A stretch of DNA of 64,000 nucleotides from Comamonas resistens. GTDB taxonomy: Bacteria > Pseudomonadota > Gammaproteobacteria > Burkholderiales > Burkholderiaceae_C. Positions within the stretch are counted from its first letter, which is position 1, and the number at the start of each line of letters is the position of its first letter. The stretch is taken from positions 1,302,001 through 1,366,000 of the forward strand of contig NZ_CP125947.1 of assembly GCF_030064165.1 (NCBI RefSeq). The letters run 5' to 3'. Position numbers and translations under genes: made by a program. The notes beneath the pieces were generated by a model. It worked only from the letters and a program-made list of their open reading frames with translations. It made no database searches and was not told the origin of the DNA. Positions 33,950 to 42,212 of this stretch are shown one piece after another.

Positions 33950-34906
33950 ATGTCTGAAGTCCGGAAAAAAACACGCAAGCCCCAGATTCCCGAGGATTGG
34001 CCGCAGCCTTTGCCTGCGAGTCAGGATGCCATGGACCTGTTCATCGATGCCCTGCTGCTGGAAGACGGGCTGTCGCGCAATACGCTGGCTGCCTACCGGC
34101 GCGATCTGGTGGCCGTCTCGCGCTGGCTGGCAAAGCTGGAGCCTGCCAAGGCCCTGGATGCAGCCCAGGAGGCTGATCTGCAGGACTATTTCGCCGTGCG
34201 TGTCGAGGATACCAAGGCCACTTCATCGAACCGTCGCCTGACGGTGCTGCGGCGCTATTTTCATTGGGCGCTGCGTGAAAAGCGGGTGGCAGCAGACCCC
34301 ACGGTGCGCATGCTGGCCGCCAAGCAGGCGCCGCGCATGCCCAAGGTGTTGACGCAGCAGCAGGTCGAGGATTTGTTGCAGGCGCCCGATGTGGATGTGC
34401 CGCTGGGTCTGCGCGACCGCGCCATGCTGGAGCTGATGTATGCCAGCGGCCTGCGCGTGAGCGAGCTGGTCGGCGTGCGCATGCATGAAGTGGACCTGCG
34501 TGCCGGTGTTTTGCGGGTGACGGGCAAGGGGCGCAAGGAGCGGCTGGTGCCGTTTGGCCAGGAGGCGCAGCATTGGCTGGAACGCTATCTGCTGCAGGCA
34601 CGCTCTGCCATCCTGGGTGGGCAGCACAGCGACGAGGTGTTCGTGACCCAGCGCGGCGCGGGCATGAGCCGGGTGATGTTCTGGATCATCGTCAAGAAAT
34701 ATGCGCAGCTGGCGGGCATTCACGCACCCTTGTCACCGCACACCCTGCGCCACGCCTTTGCCACGCATTTGCTCAACCATGGGGCGGATCTGCGGGTGGT
34801 GCAGATGCTGCTGGGCCATGCCGATATCTCCACCACCACCATCTACACCCATGTGGCGCGCGAGCGCCTCAAGGCCTTGCACGCCGAGCATCATCCGCGT
34901 GGTTAG
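33950..34906 (+). CDS. xerD: Tyrosine recombinase XerD
   Basis: XerD with XerC resolves chromosome dimers at dif. The 318-residue protein has the SAM-like N-terminal DNA-binding domain (about 25-110) and the catalytic domain with the Arg in ASGLRVSELVG, Lys in VTGKGRKERLVP, and HTLRHAFATHLLNHGADLRVVQMLLGHADISTTTIYTHV holding His-x-x-Arg, His and the Tyr nucleophile. The ATG at 33950 gives a usual length with a slightly extended basic N-terminus. No integron or phage features adjoin, so it is the housekeeping enzyme. Confidence 0.93.
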   Translation: MSEVRKKTRKPQIPEDWPQPLPASQDAMDLFIDALLLEDGLSRNTLAAYRRDLVAVSRWLAKLEPAKALDAAQEADLQDYFAVRVEDTKATSSNRRLTVLRRYFHWALREKRVAADPTVRMLAAKQAPRMPKVLTQQQVEDLLQAPDVDVPLGLRDRAMLELMYASGLRVSELVGVRMHEVDLRAGVLRVTGKGRKERLVPFGQEAQHWLERYLLQARSAILGGQHSDEVFVTQRGAGMSRVMFWIIVKKYAQLAGIHAPLSPHTLRHAFATHLLNHGADLRVVQMLLGHADISTTTIYTHVARERLKALHAEHHPRG

Positions 34907-34915
34907 AGCCTGTAG

Positions 34916-34991
34916 GACTTACGCAAACAAGGATGCTCAAGGAGTGTTCCCACAGGGAAAATTTCTGGCTTGAACCTGATTTGCATAAGTC
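34916..34991. repeat. 76-bp element with terminal inverted repeats
   Basis: Ends gacttacgcaaa and tttgcataagtc form a 12-bp inverted repeat with one mismatch. It starts 9 bp after the xerD stop and resembles the element at 25909-26001 only at its ends. Confidence 0.55.
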
Positions 34992-35002
34992 GTGGCCTGT
35001 TC

Positions 35003-35671
35003 TCAGGCCTGGGGCTGCTGCGTGCTGATGCGTAGGTAGTACAGGCCCCAGACCGCGGCCGTAAAGCGCTGGTTGAGGGGCTGGTGGCTCAGCTCTTCGA
35101 TATGCTGAGGCGCGAAGCTGGCCCAGAGCGGCCCTACGCCACCCATGGCCAGCGCCTGTCCATCCATCTGGGTGGCCAGCAGCATGCGCCAGCGCACGGC
35201 CTGGGCCAGCGGCAGGTGGCTGCGGTAGCCGTCAATGCCTTGCAGCGTGAGCCAGTGGCCCTGGGCCATGGCCTGGGCGATGTCCACGCCGCTGGCCTGC
35301 AGCACGTTCTCGAGCAGCGGGCCTTGGAGGCTGTGCTCGGCCTCGTCATATTCCAGCGTGGTTTTCAGCCGGTGCTGCTCCAGACTGTTCAGGGCGTCGA
35401 GCCCGCAGGACCAGGCGCTGTCAAACTGATAGCCATGCAGCTGCAGCATGCGGTCGGCCACGGCCTGCGGTTTGCCTCGGTTGAACTGCACGCCGGGGCC
35501 GGAGATGGTCAGTACCACGGGCTGCAGGCCATCGAGCACGCAGGTGCGGCTGGCAGATCTGGCGGCCTGGGCCGGAGTGGCCAGGGGCAGGGCCATGGCA
35601 CCTAGTGCGGCACAGGCAGCGCTGCTGTGCGAAAGCAGACCTCGGCGAGACAGCAGTTTGGAGTCGGTCAT
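35003..35671 (-). CDS. Small exported SUOX-fold (molybdopterin oxidoreductase-like) protein
   Basis: A 222-residue protein with a twin-arginine signal (SRRGLLSHS, about residue 8). The C-terminal part resembles the oxidoreductase molybdopterin-binding fold: TLQGIDGYRSHLPLAQA, then LLATQMDGQALAMGGVGPLWASF. No cysteine equivalent to the Mo ligand is seen in that domain, so it is probably not a redox enzyme; small proteins of this kind are common in Burkholderiales and their role is unknown. It lies alone between xerD and a divergent Bug receptor gene. Confidence 0.7.
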   Translation of the reverse strand: MTDSKLLSRRGLLSHSSAACAALGAMALPLATPAQAARSASRTCVLDGLQPVVLTISGPGVQFNRGKPQAVADRMLQLHGYQFDSAWSCGLDALNSLEQHRLKTTLEYDEAEHSLQGPLLENVLQASGVDIAQAMAQGHWLTLQGIDGYRSHLPLAQAVRWRMLLATQMDGQALAMGGVGPLWASFAPQHIEELSHQPLNQRFTAAVWGLYYLRISTQQPQA

Positions 35672-35863
35672 GGATTCCTTTCAAACGGGCGATGCAGGCC
35701 AGTCTAGCGCAGCCGTGCGAGCCGGTGACCGGTTTCAAAATGCTGCGAAGACCTCGTCAGGTCGGCAGAAAATTCGGATGAATTCGCCGAATCAATGCAG
35801 CTGGGCTCAAGGGCTTCAGCTTTGGTGAAAAATTGCTGCATTCATTTCTGGATTGCATTGGTG

Positions 35864-36850
35864 ATGACTAACTTTCTGCGCCGAAGCCTGCTGGCTTGTG
35901 CCCTCGCTGCGGTCTTGCCGGCTGCTCTGTCCGTGAACGCATATGCGGCCGACTGGCCCTCGCGCCCCATCCGTCTCGTGGTGTCCTACCCCGCAGGCGG
36001 CGTCAGCGACGTGGTGGCACGCGCTCTGGGAGAAAAGCTCACGGCGGCCTTGGGCCAGTCCGTGGTGGTGGATAACAAGGCTGGCGCTGGCGGTGCCATC
36101 GGCCTGGATCTGGTGGCCAAGTCCAACCCCGACGGCTATACGCTGGGCTTTTCCTCCATCAGCCCGCTGACGCTGAGCCCTCACCTGGGCAAGCCGCTGT
36201 TCGATGCCCACAAGGACATTGTTCCTGTGGTCAGCGTCATGTATTCGCCCGTGCTGCTGCTGGGCACCACGCGCTCTACAGCCGCCAGCTTCCCCGAGCT
36301 GATTGCCCAGGCCAAGGCTCATCCCGGCGATGTGCGCTGGGCCACGGCGGGTCTGGCCTCGCTGGGCCACATCATGCTCGAGCAGATTGCCGACCAGTCC
36401 AGGACGCAGATCACCCATGTGCCTTACAAAGGCGGCGGCCAGCAGCTCAATGACGGCCTGAGCGCGCAATTCGAGGTGCTCTCGACCAATGCCGGCCCTG
36501 CGGTGATGCAGCACATCAAGGCTGGAAAATTCAAGGCTTTGGCGGTGGGTGCTCCCTCGCGCCTCGATACCCTGCCCAATGTGCCAACCCTGGCGGAGCT
36601 GGGCTACAAGAGTGCCAATATGACCTCGGTGTTCGGTATCTTTGCACCGGCCGGTGTGCCCGCACCCATCCTGGCCCGCCTGAATGCCGAGGTGAACAAG
36701 GCGCTGGCCTTGCCCGATGTACGTCAACGCCTGGAAGCCACGGACAATGTGCCCACCGGTGGCAAGGCCGCCGATTTTGCCAAGCAGATCGAGGCCGAAT
36801 CCAGGGCCAATGCGCAGATCATCAAGGCTGCCAAGATTCAGCTGAACTGA
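35864..36850 (+). CDS. Bug-family tripartite tricarboxylate receptor
   Basis: A 328-residue periplasmic receptor; signal peptide LRRSLLACALAAVLPAALS with cleavage near YAA (residue 28). Landmarks are IRLVVSYPAGGVSDVVAR, NKAGAGGAIGLDLV and HVPYKGGGQQLNDGL. I chose the ATG at 35864 over a GTG one codon earlier and an upstream ATG at 35795 that would put a non-secretory leader in front. Third orphan Bug gene of the window; ligand unknown. A terminator follows at 36871. Confidence 0.92.
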   Translation: MTNFLRRSLLACALAAVLPAALSVNAYAADWPSRPIRLVVSYPAGGVSDVVARALGEKLTAALGQSVVVDNKAGAGGAIGLDLVAKSNPDGYTLGFSSISPLTLSPHLGKPLFDAHKDIVPVVSVMYSPVLLLGTTRSTAASFPELIAQAKAHPGDVRWATAGLASLGHIMLEQIADQSRTQITHVPYKGGGQQLNDGLSAQFEVLSTNAGPAVMQHIKAGKFKALAVGAPSRLDTLPNVPTLAELGYKSANMTSVFGIFAPAGVPAPILARLNAEVNKALALPDVRQRLEATDNVPTGGKAADFAKQIEAESRANAQIIKAAKIQLN

Positions 36851-36870
36851 TTGGCGTTCGTGAAAAAACC

Positions 36871-36903
36871 AAGGGCTTGCAGTCAGATTGGCTGCAAGCC
36901 CTT
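36871..36903. terminator. Terminator between Bug and HDOD genes
   Basis: A 12-bp stem (aagggcttgcag / ctgcaagccctt) with a 9-nt loop between two convergent genes; the plus strand continues tttg and the minus strand ggttttttcacg, so it can act both ways. Confidence 0.8.
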
Positions 36904-36937
36904 TGTCCATGAGCGTCAGTAGCTATCTATCTGATAG

Positions 36938-38221
36938 TCAGGCTACTTCTTCGTTGATGAGGCTGTCTGCCCAGCTCAATGCCTGCAGATGAGCCCAGTT
37001 GACCTGGTGATTGGACAGTTGCAGCGCATTGGCGGCGCGGGCAAAGGCATCGTCGTCGCCGGATTCGCAGGCCCGGGTCAGCTCCAGGAAGGGGGCGAAG
37101 ACGCCCTTGTTGTGCACCAGGGCATCGACCACGGACTGCGGCAGGGCCACGGATTCCAGAGCCTTGGTCATGGGCTGACCCAGCATCACGTCAAGCAGGG
37201 AGAACACGCCGACCACAAATGCGTGATCGCTTTCCTCGGGGGGCAGCAGCTCGGCCGAGAGCAGCTCCATCAAGCGGCCGCGCACCACGGCGGTCTGGCC
37301 CACTGCAGGTGGTGTACCGCCTGCGCGCGAGGTGGTCAGCAGCAGGGCGGCCCAGCGGAACAGCTTCTTGAGGCCCAGGATCATCACCGCGTGGCGGAAC
37401 GATGTGATCTCGCAGGACAGGCCAAAGCCCGAGCTGTTGATGAAGCGCAGCAGGTTGAAGGACAGCGTGGGGTCCTTCTTGAGCAGCTCTTCGATCTCTT
37501 CGGTGCTGGCCTGTTGGCGCACCAGATTGATGAGCTGGATCACCGTGGCATGCGTGGGGCGTATGGTGCGCGCCTGCACCACCTGGGGCTGGGCAAACCA
37601 GAAGCCCTGGAACAGCTTCACTTCCAGGCTCTGCATATGCTCGAACTGCTCGGCCGTTTCCACCTTCTCGGCCACGATCTGGGCGCGCGTGTAGTTTCTG
37701 GCGAACTTGACCAGCTTTTCCGCATGCTCCAGACCGAAGGTCTGCATGTCCAGCTTCACGAACGAGGCCATGGGCAGCCAAGCCGCGTAGTTGCGGCGCA
37801 GCAGGTTCTGATCGAAGGCCAGGCGAAAGCCGCGCTGGCGCAACGCATTGAAGGTGGGCACACAGGCGTCGATTTCCTGCTGCGTGGCATCGGCAGGCAG
37901 GGCCGGGACTTCCAGCACTACGCGGTCGGGGTGGATCAGCTCCAGATGTGCGCCCGAGAGACTTTCGTGCGTGCAGTTGATGAACACCGTTTTCTTGCCC
38001 ACCAGCGCCTCGGTGCCCGCATAGGACAGTGCGTTGAAGAGCAAGGCGGCGTCCGAGGCCGCCGTATGGGCCTTGTGGGCGACGGAGCGGTCAAACAGTT
38101 CGTAGCCGAAGACATCGCGTTTGTCGTCCACGATGGCTTGACGCGCGATTCTGGCGATGTTGGCATCGTCGAGGTCGGCGGGCGCTGGTGTGGCGGTGTT
38201 GGAGATGTCTGGGGTATCCAT
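36938..38221 (-). CDS. EAL-like/HDOD signalling protein (YuxH type)
   Basis: A 427-residue cytosolic protein. The N-terminal half (about 20-215) is a degenerate EAL domain opening RQAIVDDKRDVFGYELFDRS, where the catalytic EAL reads YEL and the metal ligands are largely lost. The C-terminal half (about 220-420) is an HDOD domain (ELLKKDPTLSFNLLRFINSSGFGL). Such proteins bind but do not cleave cyclic-di-GMP and act in motility or stress signalling. The ATG at 38219-38221 is used. It is the downstream member of a tandem pair of paralogues; the gap is 32 bp, so they are one operon. Confidence 0.87.
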   Translation of the reverse strand: MDTPDISNTATPAPADLDDANIARIARQAIVDDKRDVFGYELFDRSVAHKAHTAASDAALLFNALSYAGTEALVGKKTVFINCTHESLSGAHLELIHPDRVVLEVPALPADATQQEIDACVPTFNALRQRGFRLAFDQNLLRRNYAAWLPMASFVKLDMQTFGLEHAEKLVKFARNYTRAQIVAEKVETAEQFEHMQSLEVKLFQGFWFAQPQVVQARTIRPTHATVIQLINLVRQQASTEEIEELLKKDPTLSFNLLRFINSSGFGLSCEITSFRHAVMILGLKKLFRWAALLLTTSRAGGTPPAVGQTAVVRGRLMELLSAELLPPEESDHAFVVGVFSLLDVMLGQPMTKALESVALPQSVVDALVHNKGVFAPFLELTRACESGDDDAFARAANALQLSNHQVNWAHLQALSWADSLINEEVA

Positions 38222-38253
38222 GGCAATCAAAGACAGTAGAAGATCAAAGGCAG

Positions 38254-39522
38254 TCAGGGCTGGATGTCGGACAGGTAGTCCGTCCAGCTCATCGCCTGAA
38301 GATGGGCATGGTTGATCTGCTGGTGCGCCAGCTGCAGGCTTTGCGCACTGCGATCGAACTGATCAATGTCGTGATTTTCGCAGGCCTGGGCCAGCATCAG
38401 CAGCTCGCCCAGAATACCCTCGCGGTGCAGCAAGGCGGCGGCCACGGTGTCCGAGACGGGGATCAGCGCCAGCGCAGCCGGCAGCGGCATGCCCAGCATG
38501 CGATCGAGCATGGAGAACAGGCCGCAGATAAAGGCCAGATCGCCATCGGTCTCAGTCAGCGAATGCTTGGCCAGCAGCTCCATCAGGCGGGCGCGAATCA
38601 CGGCCGTCTGGCCCACGGCCGGAGGAGGGCCACCTTCGCGCGAGGCCGTCAGCAGCATGGCCGCCCAGCGGAACAGCTTGTTGAGCCCCAGCAGCATCAC
38701 GGCCTGCTTGAAGGAGGTAATTTCACGATGGGCGCCAAAGCTGGCCGAGTTGATCAGGCGCAGCAGATTGAAGGCCAGGGCCGCATCTTTCTTGAGCACC
38801 TCCTCGATGGCGTCGGTGCTGGCCTGCTGGCGCACCAGCGTCAGCAACTGGATGATGCTCTGCTGCGTGGGCGTGAGCAGGCGGGACTGCATGACCGTGG
38901 GACGGGCAAACCAGAAACCCTGGAACAGCTCTATGCCCAGGCGCTGCGCCAGCTCGTGCTGTTGTGCGCTCTCGACCTTTTCGGCAATCAGCTCGGCCCG
39001 GGTGTGGCGGCTGGCGTACTTGATGAGCACTGTCAGCTGGCCGGGCGCCAGCACGGACAGGTCGATCTTGATGTAGTCCGCCAGCGGCAGCCAGGCGGCG
39101 TAGACGGACTCCAGCACCGTGTGGTTGAAGGCCAGGTGAAAGCCTTGCTCCTTCAGGGCCTGCAGCGTGGGCAGGCGCGCTGCGACTTCATGTACGGCGG
39201 CATGACCCAGCGGAGGGATTTCCAGCACCACCTTGTCGGCGGGCAGCAGCTCCAGATGCTCGCCGGTCAAGCCCTCGTGCGTGCAGTTGACGAACATGAG
39301 CTTGGTGCCGACCAGATCCTCCTCGCCCGCATGGGTGAGGGCTGCGAACACCAGGGTTGCATCGGATGCCATGGTGTGGCCATAAGGCGCACGTGAGCGA
39401 TTGAACAACTCGTAGCCAATGATCTGCTGTAGCCCATTGACGATGGGCTGGCGTGCAATCATGCCTTTGGACAGCTGGCCGGGCGAGGCGAAGGGCGTGT
39501 CCTGTAGGGTGTGTCCACTCAT
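38254..39522 (-). CDS. EAL-like/HDOD signalling protein (YuxH type), paralogue
   Basis: A 422-residue protein with the same layout as its neighbour: degenerate EAL half starting MIARQPIVNGLQQIIGYELFNRS, and an HDOD half with LKKDAALAFNLLRLINSASFG. The two share long near-identical stretches such as VFVNCTHE-like, FWFA(Q/R)P and GLxKLFRWAA, pointing to tandem duplication. Neither domain retains catalytic residues that I can see. First gene of the pair; 187 bp with no further gene separate it from the DUF455 gene. Confidence 0.87.
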   Translation of the reverse strand: MSGHTLQDTPFASPGQLSKGMIARQPIVNGLQQIIGYELFNRSRAPYGHTMASDATLVFAALTHAGEEDLVGTKLMFVNCTHEGLTGEHLELLPADKVVLEIPPLGHAAVHEVAARLPTLQALKEQGFHLAFNHTVLESVYAAWLPLADYIKIDLSVLAPGQLTVLIKYASRHTRAELIAEKVESAQQHELAQRLGIELFQGFWFARPTVMQSRLLTPTQQSIIQLLTLVRQQASTDAIEEVLKKDAALAFNLLRLINSASFGAHREITSFKQAVMLLGLNKLFRWAAMLLTASREGGPPPAVGQTAVIRARLMELLAKHSLTETDGDLAFICGLFSMLDRMLGMPLPAALALIPVSDTVAAALLHREGILGELLMLAQACENHDIDQFDRSAQSLQLAHQQINHAHLQAMSWTDYLSDIQP

Positions 39523-39709
39523 TGTGTGCGTGAGCCGGTTTGGCGACAGTTCAGTTTGATTGTCATCGTAGGAATGGACGAATCATAGTGTCTGATTGGG
39601 TCTTTCATCGTGATGGCAGGTGCGCATGTGCCAATAGCCCACGTTGGAAGGGTTGAATTCTTGATGCGCGTCAAGGGGTTCGGCTGGCGGGATGGGCCTG
39701 GCCCAGGAC

Positions 39710-40516
39710 TCAGATTTGCTGCAGCCAGGCGATCTCCGTATCAGTGAATCCTGCCGAACGACGGGCTGTTTCGTTGAACGGAGGGCGCAGGCGTGGTGCT
39801 TCGTAGCGGGCGGTCAGCTCCAGATACAGAGGTTCAGGGTCAAGCCCTTGCTGCTCGCAAAGCCAGCGATACCAGTGGTTGCCTATGGCGACATGACCGA
39901 CTTCCTCGCGCAGGATGATGTCGAGAATGCCCACGGCTGCCAGTGCATCGGGGGCATGGGTGTTGCGCAGCTTGTTCTGGATCTGCGGCGTGGCATCCAG
40001 CCCGCGTGCTTCCAGCGTACGAGGCACCAGGGCCATGCGGGCCGTGATGTCGCCCGCCGTCTTCTCGCACATGGTCCACAGGCCCTGGTGGGCCGGATGG
40101 TCGCCATAGTCCTGCTCATGGTGCTGGCGCAGATGGTCGCGCAGCAGGCGGAAATGCTTGGCTTCCTCGGCGGCGACCAGCAGCCAGTCGTGGTAGTACT
40201 GCTCGGGCATGCCGTCGAAGCGCCAGACGGCATCCAGTGCCAGGTTGATGGCATTGAACTCGATATGGGCGATGGCGTGAATCAGCACGGCGCGGCCTTC
40301 AGGCGTGGCCGGGGAGCGGCGTGCGACGGCCGTGTGGTGGCGCAGTTCCGGCCGGGCCGGGCGGCCTGGCAACTCGGACTCCAAAACAGCAAGAGCGGGC
40401 GCCTTGTCTGCTATTGAATAAAGAGCTTTATGCGCATGCAGATCAATAGCTGCAGCGGCTTTTTGCTCAGGGTCGGAAAAGCACAAGACCTCAAGTGCGC
40501 GGTGACGTAACTCCAT
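39710..40516 (-). CDS. DUF455 ferritin-like protein
   Basis: A 268-residue protein with di-iron-type helices: AHIEFNAINLALDAVWRF (about residue 100), AAEEAKHFRLL and REEVGHVAIGNHWY, giving the Glu and Glu-x-x-His ligands of a ferritin-like four-helix bundle. The family is linked to rRNA/tRNA hydroxylase-like folds but has no proven role. The ATG at 40514-40516 is used. An AT-rich 50-bp segment (40409-40458) bearing an 8-bp inverted repeat lies in frame near the N-terminus and looks like a repeat copy inside the gene. Divergent from the carbonic anhydrase gene. Confidence 0.87.
   Translation of the reverse strand: MELRHRALEVLCFSDPEQKAAAAIDLHAHKALYSIADKAPALAVLESELPGRPARPELRHHTAVARRSPATPEGRAVLIHAIAHIEFNAINLALDAVWRFDGMPEQYYHDWLLVAAEEAKHFRLLRDHLRQHHEQDYGDHPAHQGLWTMCEKTAGDITARMALVPRTLEARGLDATPQIQNKLRNTHAPDALAAVGILDIILREEVGHVAIGNHWYRWLCEQQGLDPEPLYLELTARYEAPRLRPPFNETARRSAGFTDTEIAWLQQI
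40409..40458 (-). repeat. Dispersed repeat copy inside the DUF455 gene
   Basis: gctattga (40410-40417) and tcaatagc (40443-40450) form a perfect inverted repeat around an AT-rich core, unlike the surrounding GC-rich coding sequence. It encodes about 16 residues (IDLHAHKALYSIAD region) of the protein without breaking the frame. Confidence 0.5.
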
Positions 40517-40566
40517 CCCTACAATTCTAGGTTCTTTGAAGAAACAACCCACCGGGAGACAAGCAC

Positions 40567-41091
40567 ATGGCAATTTACGAACTCGACGGAGTGGCTCCTG
40601 AAGTCGCCGAGACAGCCTGGGTGGCCGACAGCGCCCAGGTCATGGGCCGCGTGAAGCTGGAAAAGGACGCCAGCGTCTGGTTTGGTACGGTCATCCGCGG
40701 CGATACGGAAAGCATCACCGTGGGCGAGGGCTCCAATATTCAGGATGCCAGCGTGCTGCATGCCGATTTCGGCAAGCCTCTGGTCGTGGGTTGCAATGTG
40801 ACGGTTGGCCACCAAGTAATGCTCCATGGCTGCACGATTGGCGATGGCTCGCTCATCGGCATTGGCGCCGTGGTGCTCAATGGCGCAAAGATCGGCAAGA
40901 ACTGTCTGGTGGGCGCTGGCTCGCTGGTGACCGAGGGCAAGGAGTTCCCTGACGGCTCCATGATCCTGGGCAGTCCTGCCAAGGTCGTGCGCGAGCTTTC
41001 GCCAGAGCAGATCCAGGGTCTGCAGCAAAGCGCCAAGAACTATGTTGAAAATGCACGCCGCTTCAAGAGCGGCTTGCGCAAGCTGGGCTGA
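40567..41091 (+). CDS. Gamma-class carbonic anhydrase-like protein
   Basis: A 174-residue left-handed beta-helix protein of the YrdA/CaiE type. The hexapeptide repeats are visible throughout ([46 protein letters not shown]). His residues in VLHAD, VGHQV and LHG can form the zinc site. Ribosome site GGGAGAC precedes the ATG. Activity in this subfamily is often weak or unproven. It heads a two-gene unit with hslO, 33 bp downstream. Confidence 0.92.
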   Translation: MAIYELDGVAPEVAETAWVADSAQVMGRVKLEKDASVWFGTVIRGDTESITVGEGSNIQDASVLHADFGKPLVVGCNVTVGHQVMLHGCTIGDGSLIGIGAVVLNGAKIGKNCLVGAGSLVTEGKEFPDGSMILGSPAKVVRELSPEQIQGLQQSAKNYVENARRFKSGLRKLG

Positions 41092-41124
41092 TGATGGCCC
41101 GGCTCCTATACCGGAACCTATAGC

Positions 41125-42132
41125 GTGTCTGAACTGCATAAATTCATTTTTGACGGCCTGCCTGTGCGCGGCGCCATTGTCCGCCTGACCGATGCCTGGC
41201 AGGAAATCCTGCAGCGCCGTGCCGGCAACCACGAAACCGGCGCTTATCCCGAGGCCGTAAGAGCCTTGCTGGGCGAGATGACGGCCGCTGGCGTGCTCAT
41301 GCAGTCCAACATCAAGTTCAATGGCGCGCTGGTGTTCCAGGTCATGGGCGACGGCCCGGTCAAGCTGGCCGTGGCCGAAGTGCAGTCCGATCTGAGCCTG
41401 CGCGCCACGGCATCGCTGGTGGGAGATGCCAATCTGCCTTTGCAGGGGCAGCTGGCTCCCCTGGCATCACTGGTGAATGTGCGCGGCGCTGGCCGTTGCG
41501 CGGTCACGCTGGACCCCAAGGACCGCAAGCCCGGTCAACAGCCTTATCAGGGCGTGGTCTCGCTCAATGATGTCAATGGCGGCCGTTTTGAGCGCCTCTC
41601 GGATGCCTTGCAGTTCTACATGTTGCAGTCCGAGCAACTGGACACCGTGATGGTGCTGGCTGCCAACGACCAGGTGGCTGCAGGCCTGATGGTGCAGCGT
41701 ATGCCCGTCAAGGGCGAGGCCAACCTGGCAGCGGCCACGGAAAGCGGCGATTCCGAAAACGACGCCCTGGGCCTGAACGAGGAATACAACCGCATCGCCA
41801 CGCTGGCCTCCAGCCTGACCCAGGACGAGCTGTTGACGCTGGATGTGGACACCATCCTGCGCCGCCTGTTCTGGGAAGAGAAGCTGTTGCGCTTTGCCCC
41901 TCAGGCCGATGAGCAGTCCCCGCGCTTTGCCTGCACCTGCAGCCGCGAGCGCGTGGCTGCCATGCTGACCTCGCTGGGCAAGGAAGAGGTGGACTCCATC
42001 GTGGCCGAGCGCGGCAAGATCGATGTGGGCTGCGATTTCTGCGGCCAGCAGTACGGGTTTGATGCCGTGGACGCGGCACAGCTCTTTACCGAAGCCGGCA
42101 AGCAGCCGCCCAGCTCTGACGTGGTCCAATAA
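41125..42132 (+). CDS. hslO: Redox-regulated chaperone Hsp33
   Basis: A 335-residue cytosolic holdase switched on by oxidation. The C-terminal zinc site is CTC (about residue 271) and CDFC (about 304), the CxC and CxxC pair that is diagnostic; the core has QSDLSLRATASLVGDANLPLQG-like and GQQPYQGVVSL stretches. The start is GTG at 41125-41127. A good terminator follows at 42165. Confidence 0.95.
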   Translation: MSELHKFIFDGLPVRGAIVRLTDAWQEILQRRAGNHETGAYPEAVRALLGEMTAAGVLMQSNIKFNGALVFQVMGDGPVKLAVAEVQSDLSLRATASLVGDANLPLQGQLAPLASLVNVRGAGRCAVTLDPKDRKPGQQPYQGVVSLNDVNGGRFERLSDALQFYMLQSEQLDTVMVLAANDQVAAGLMVQRMPVKGEANLAAATESGDSENDALGLNEEYNRIATLASSLTQDELLTLDVDTILRRLFWEEKLLRFAPQADEQSPRFACTCSRERVAAMLTSLGKEEVDSIVAERGKIDVGCDFCGQQYGFDAVDAAQLFTEAGKQPPSSDVVQ

Positions 42133-42164
42133 AGCCCCGGGCCCAAACGCATGTCACCGATAAG

Positions 42165-42193
42165 GCCCCGTTCCTCCTCGAACGGGGCTTTTT
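42165..42193 (+). terminator. Terminator after hslO
   Basis: A 9-bp stem (gccccgttc / gaacggggc) with a 6-nt loop and T5 tail, 32 bp past the hslO stop and before the convergent gene at 42213. Confidence 0.88.
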
Positions 42194-42212
42194 CATTGGG
42201 TAGCGCCATGGT

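Noticed and set aside
33950..34906. XerD as an integrase marking a genomic island
   Set aside because: No att duplications, tRNA gene or phage genes adjoin; it reads as the housekeeping dimer-resolution recombinase.
36989..39396. Two long open frames antisense to the HDOD genes
   Set aside because: They mirror each other only because the genes beneath are paralogues.
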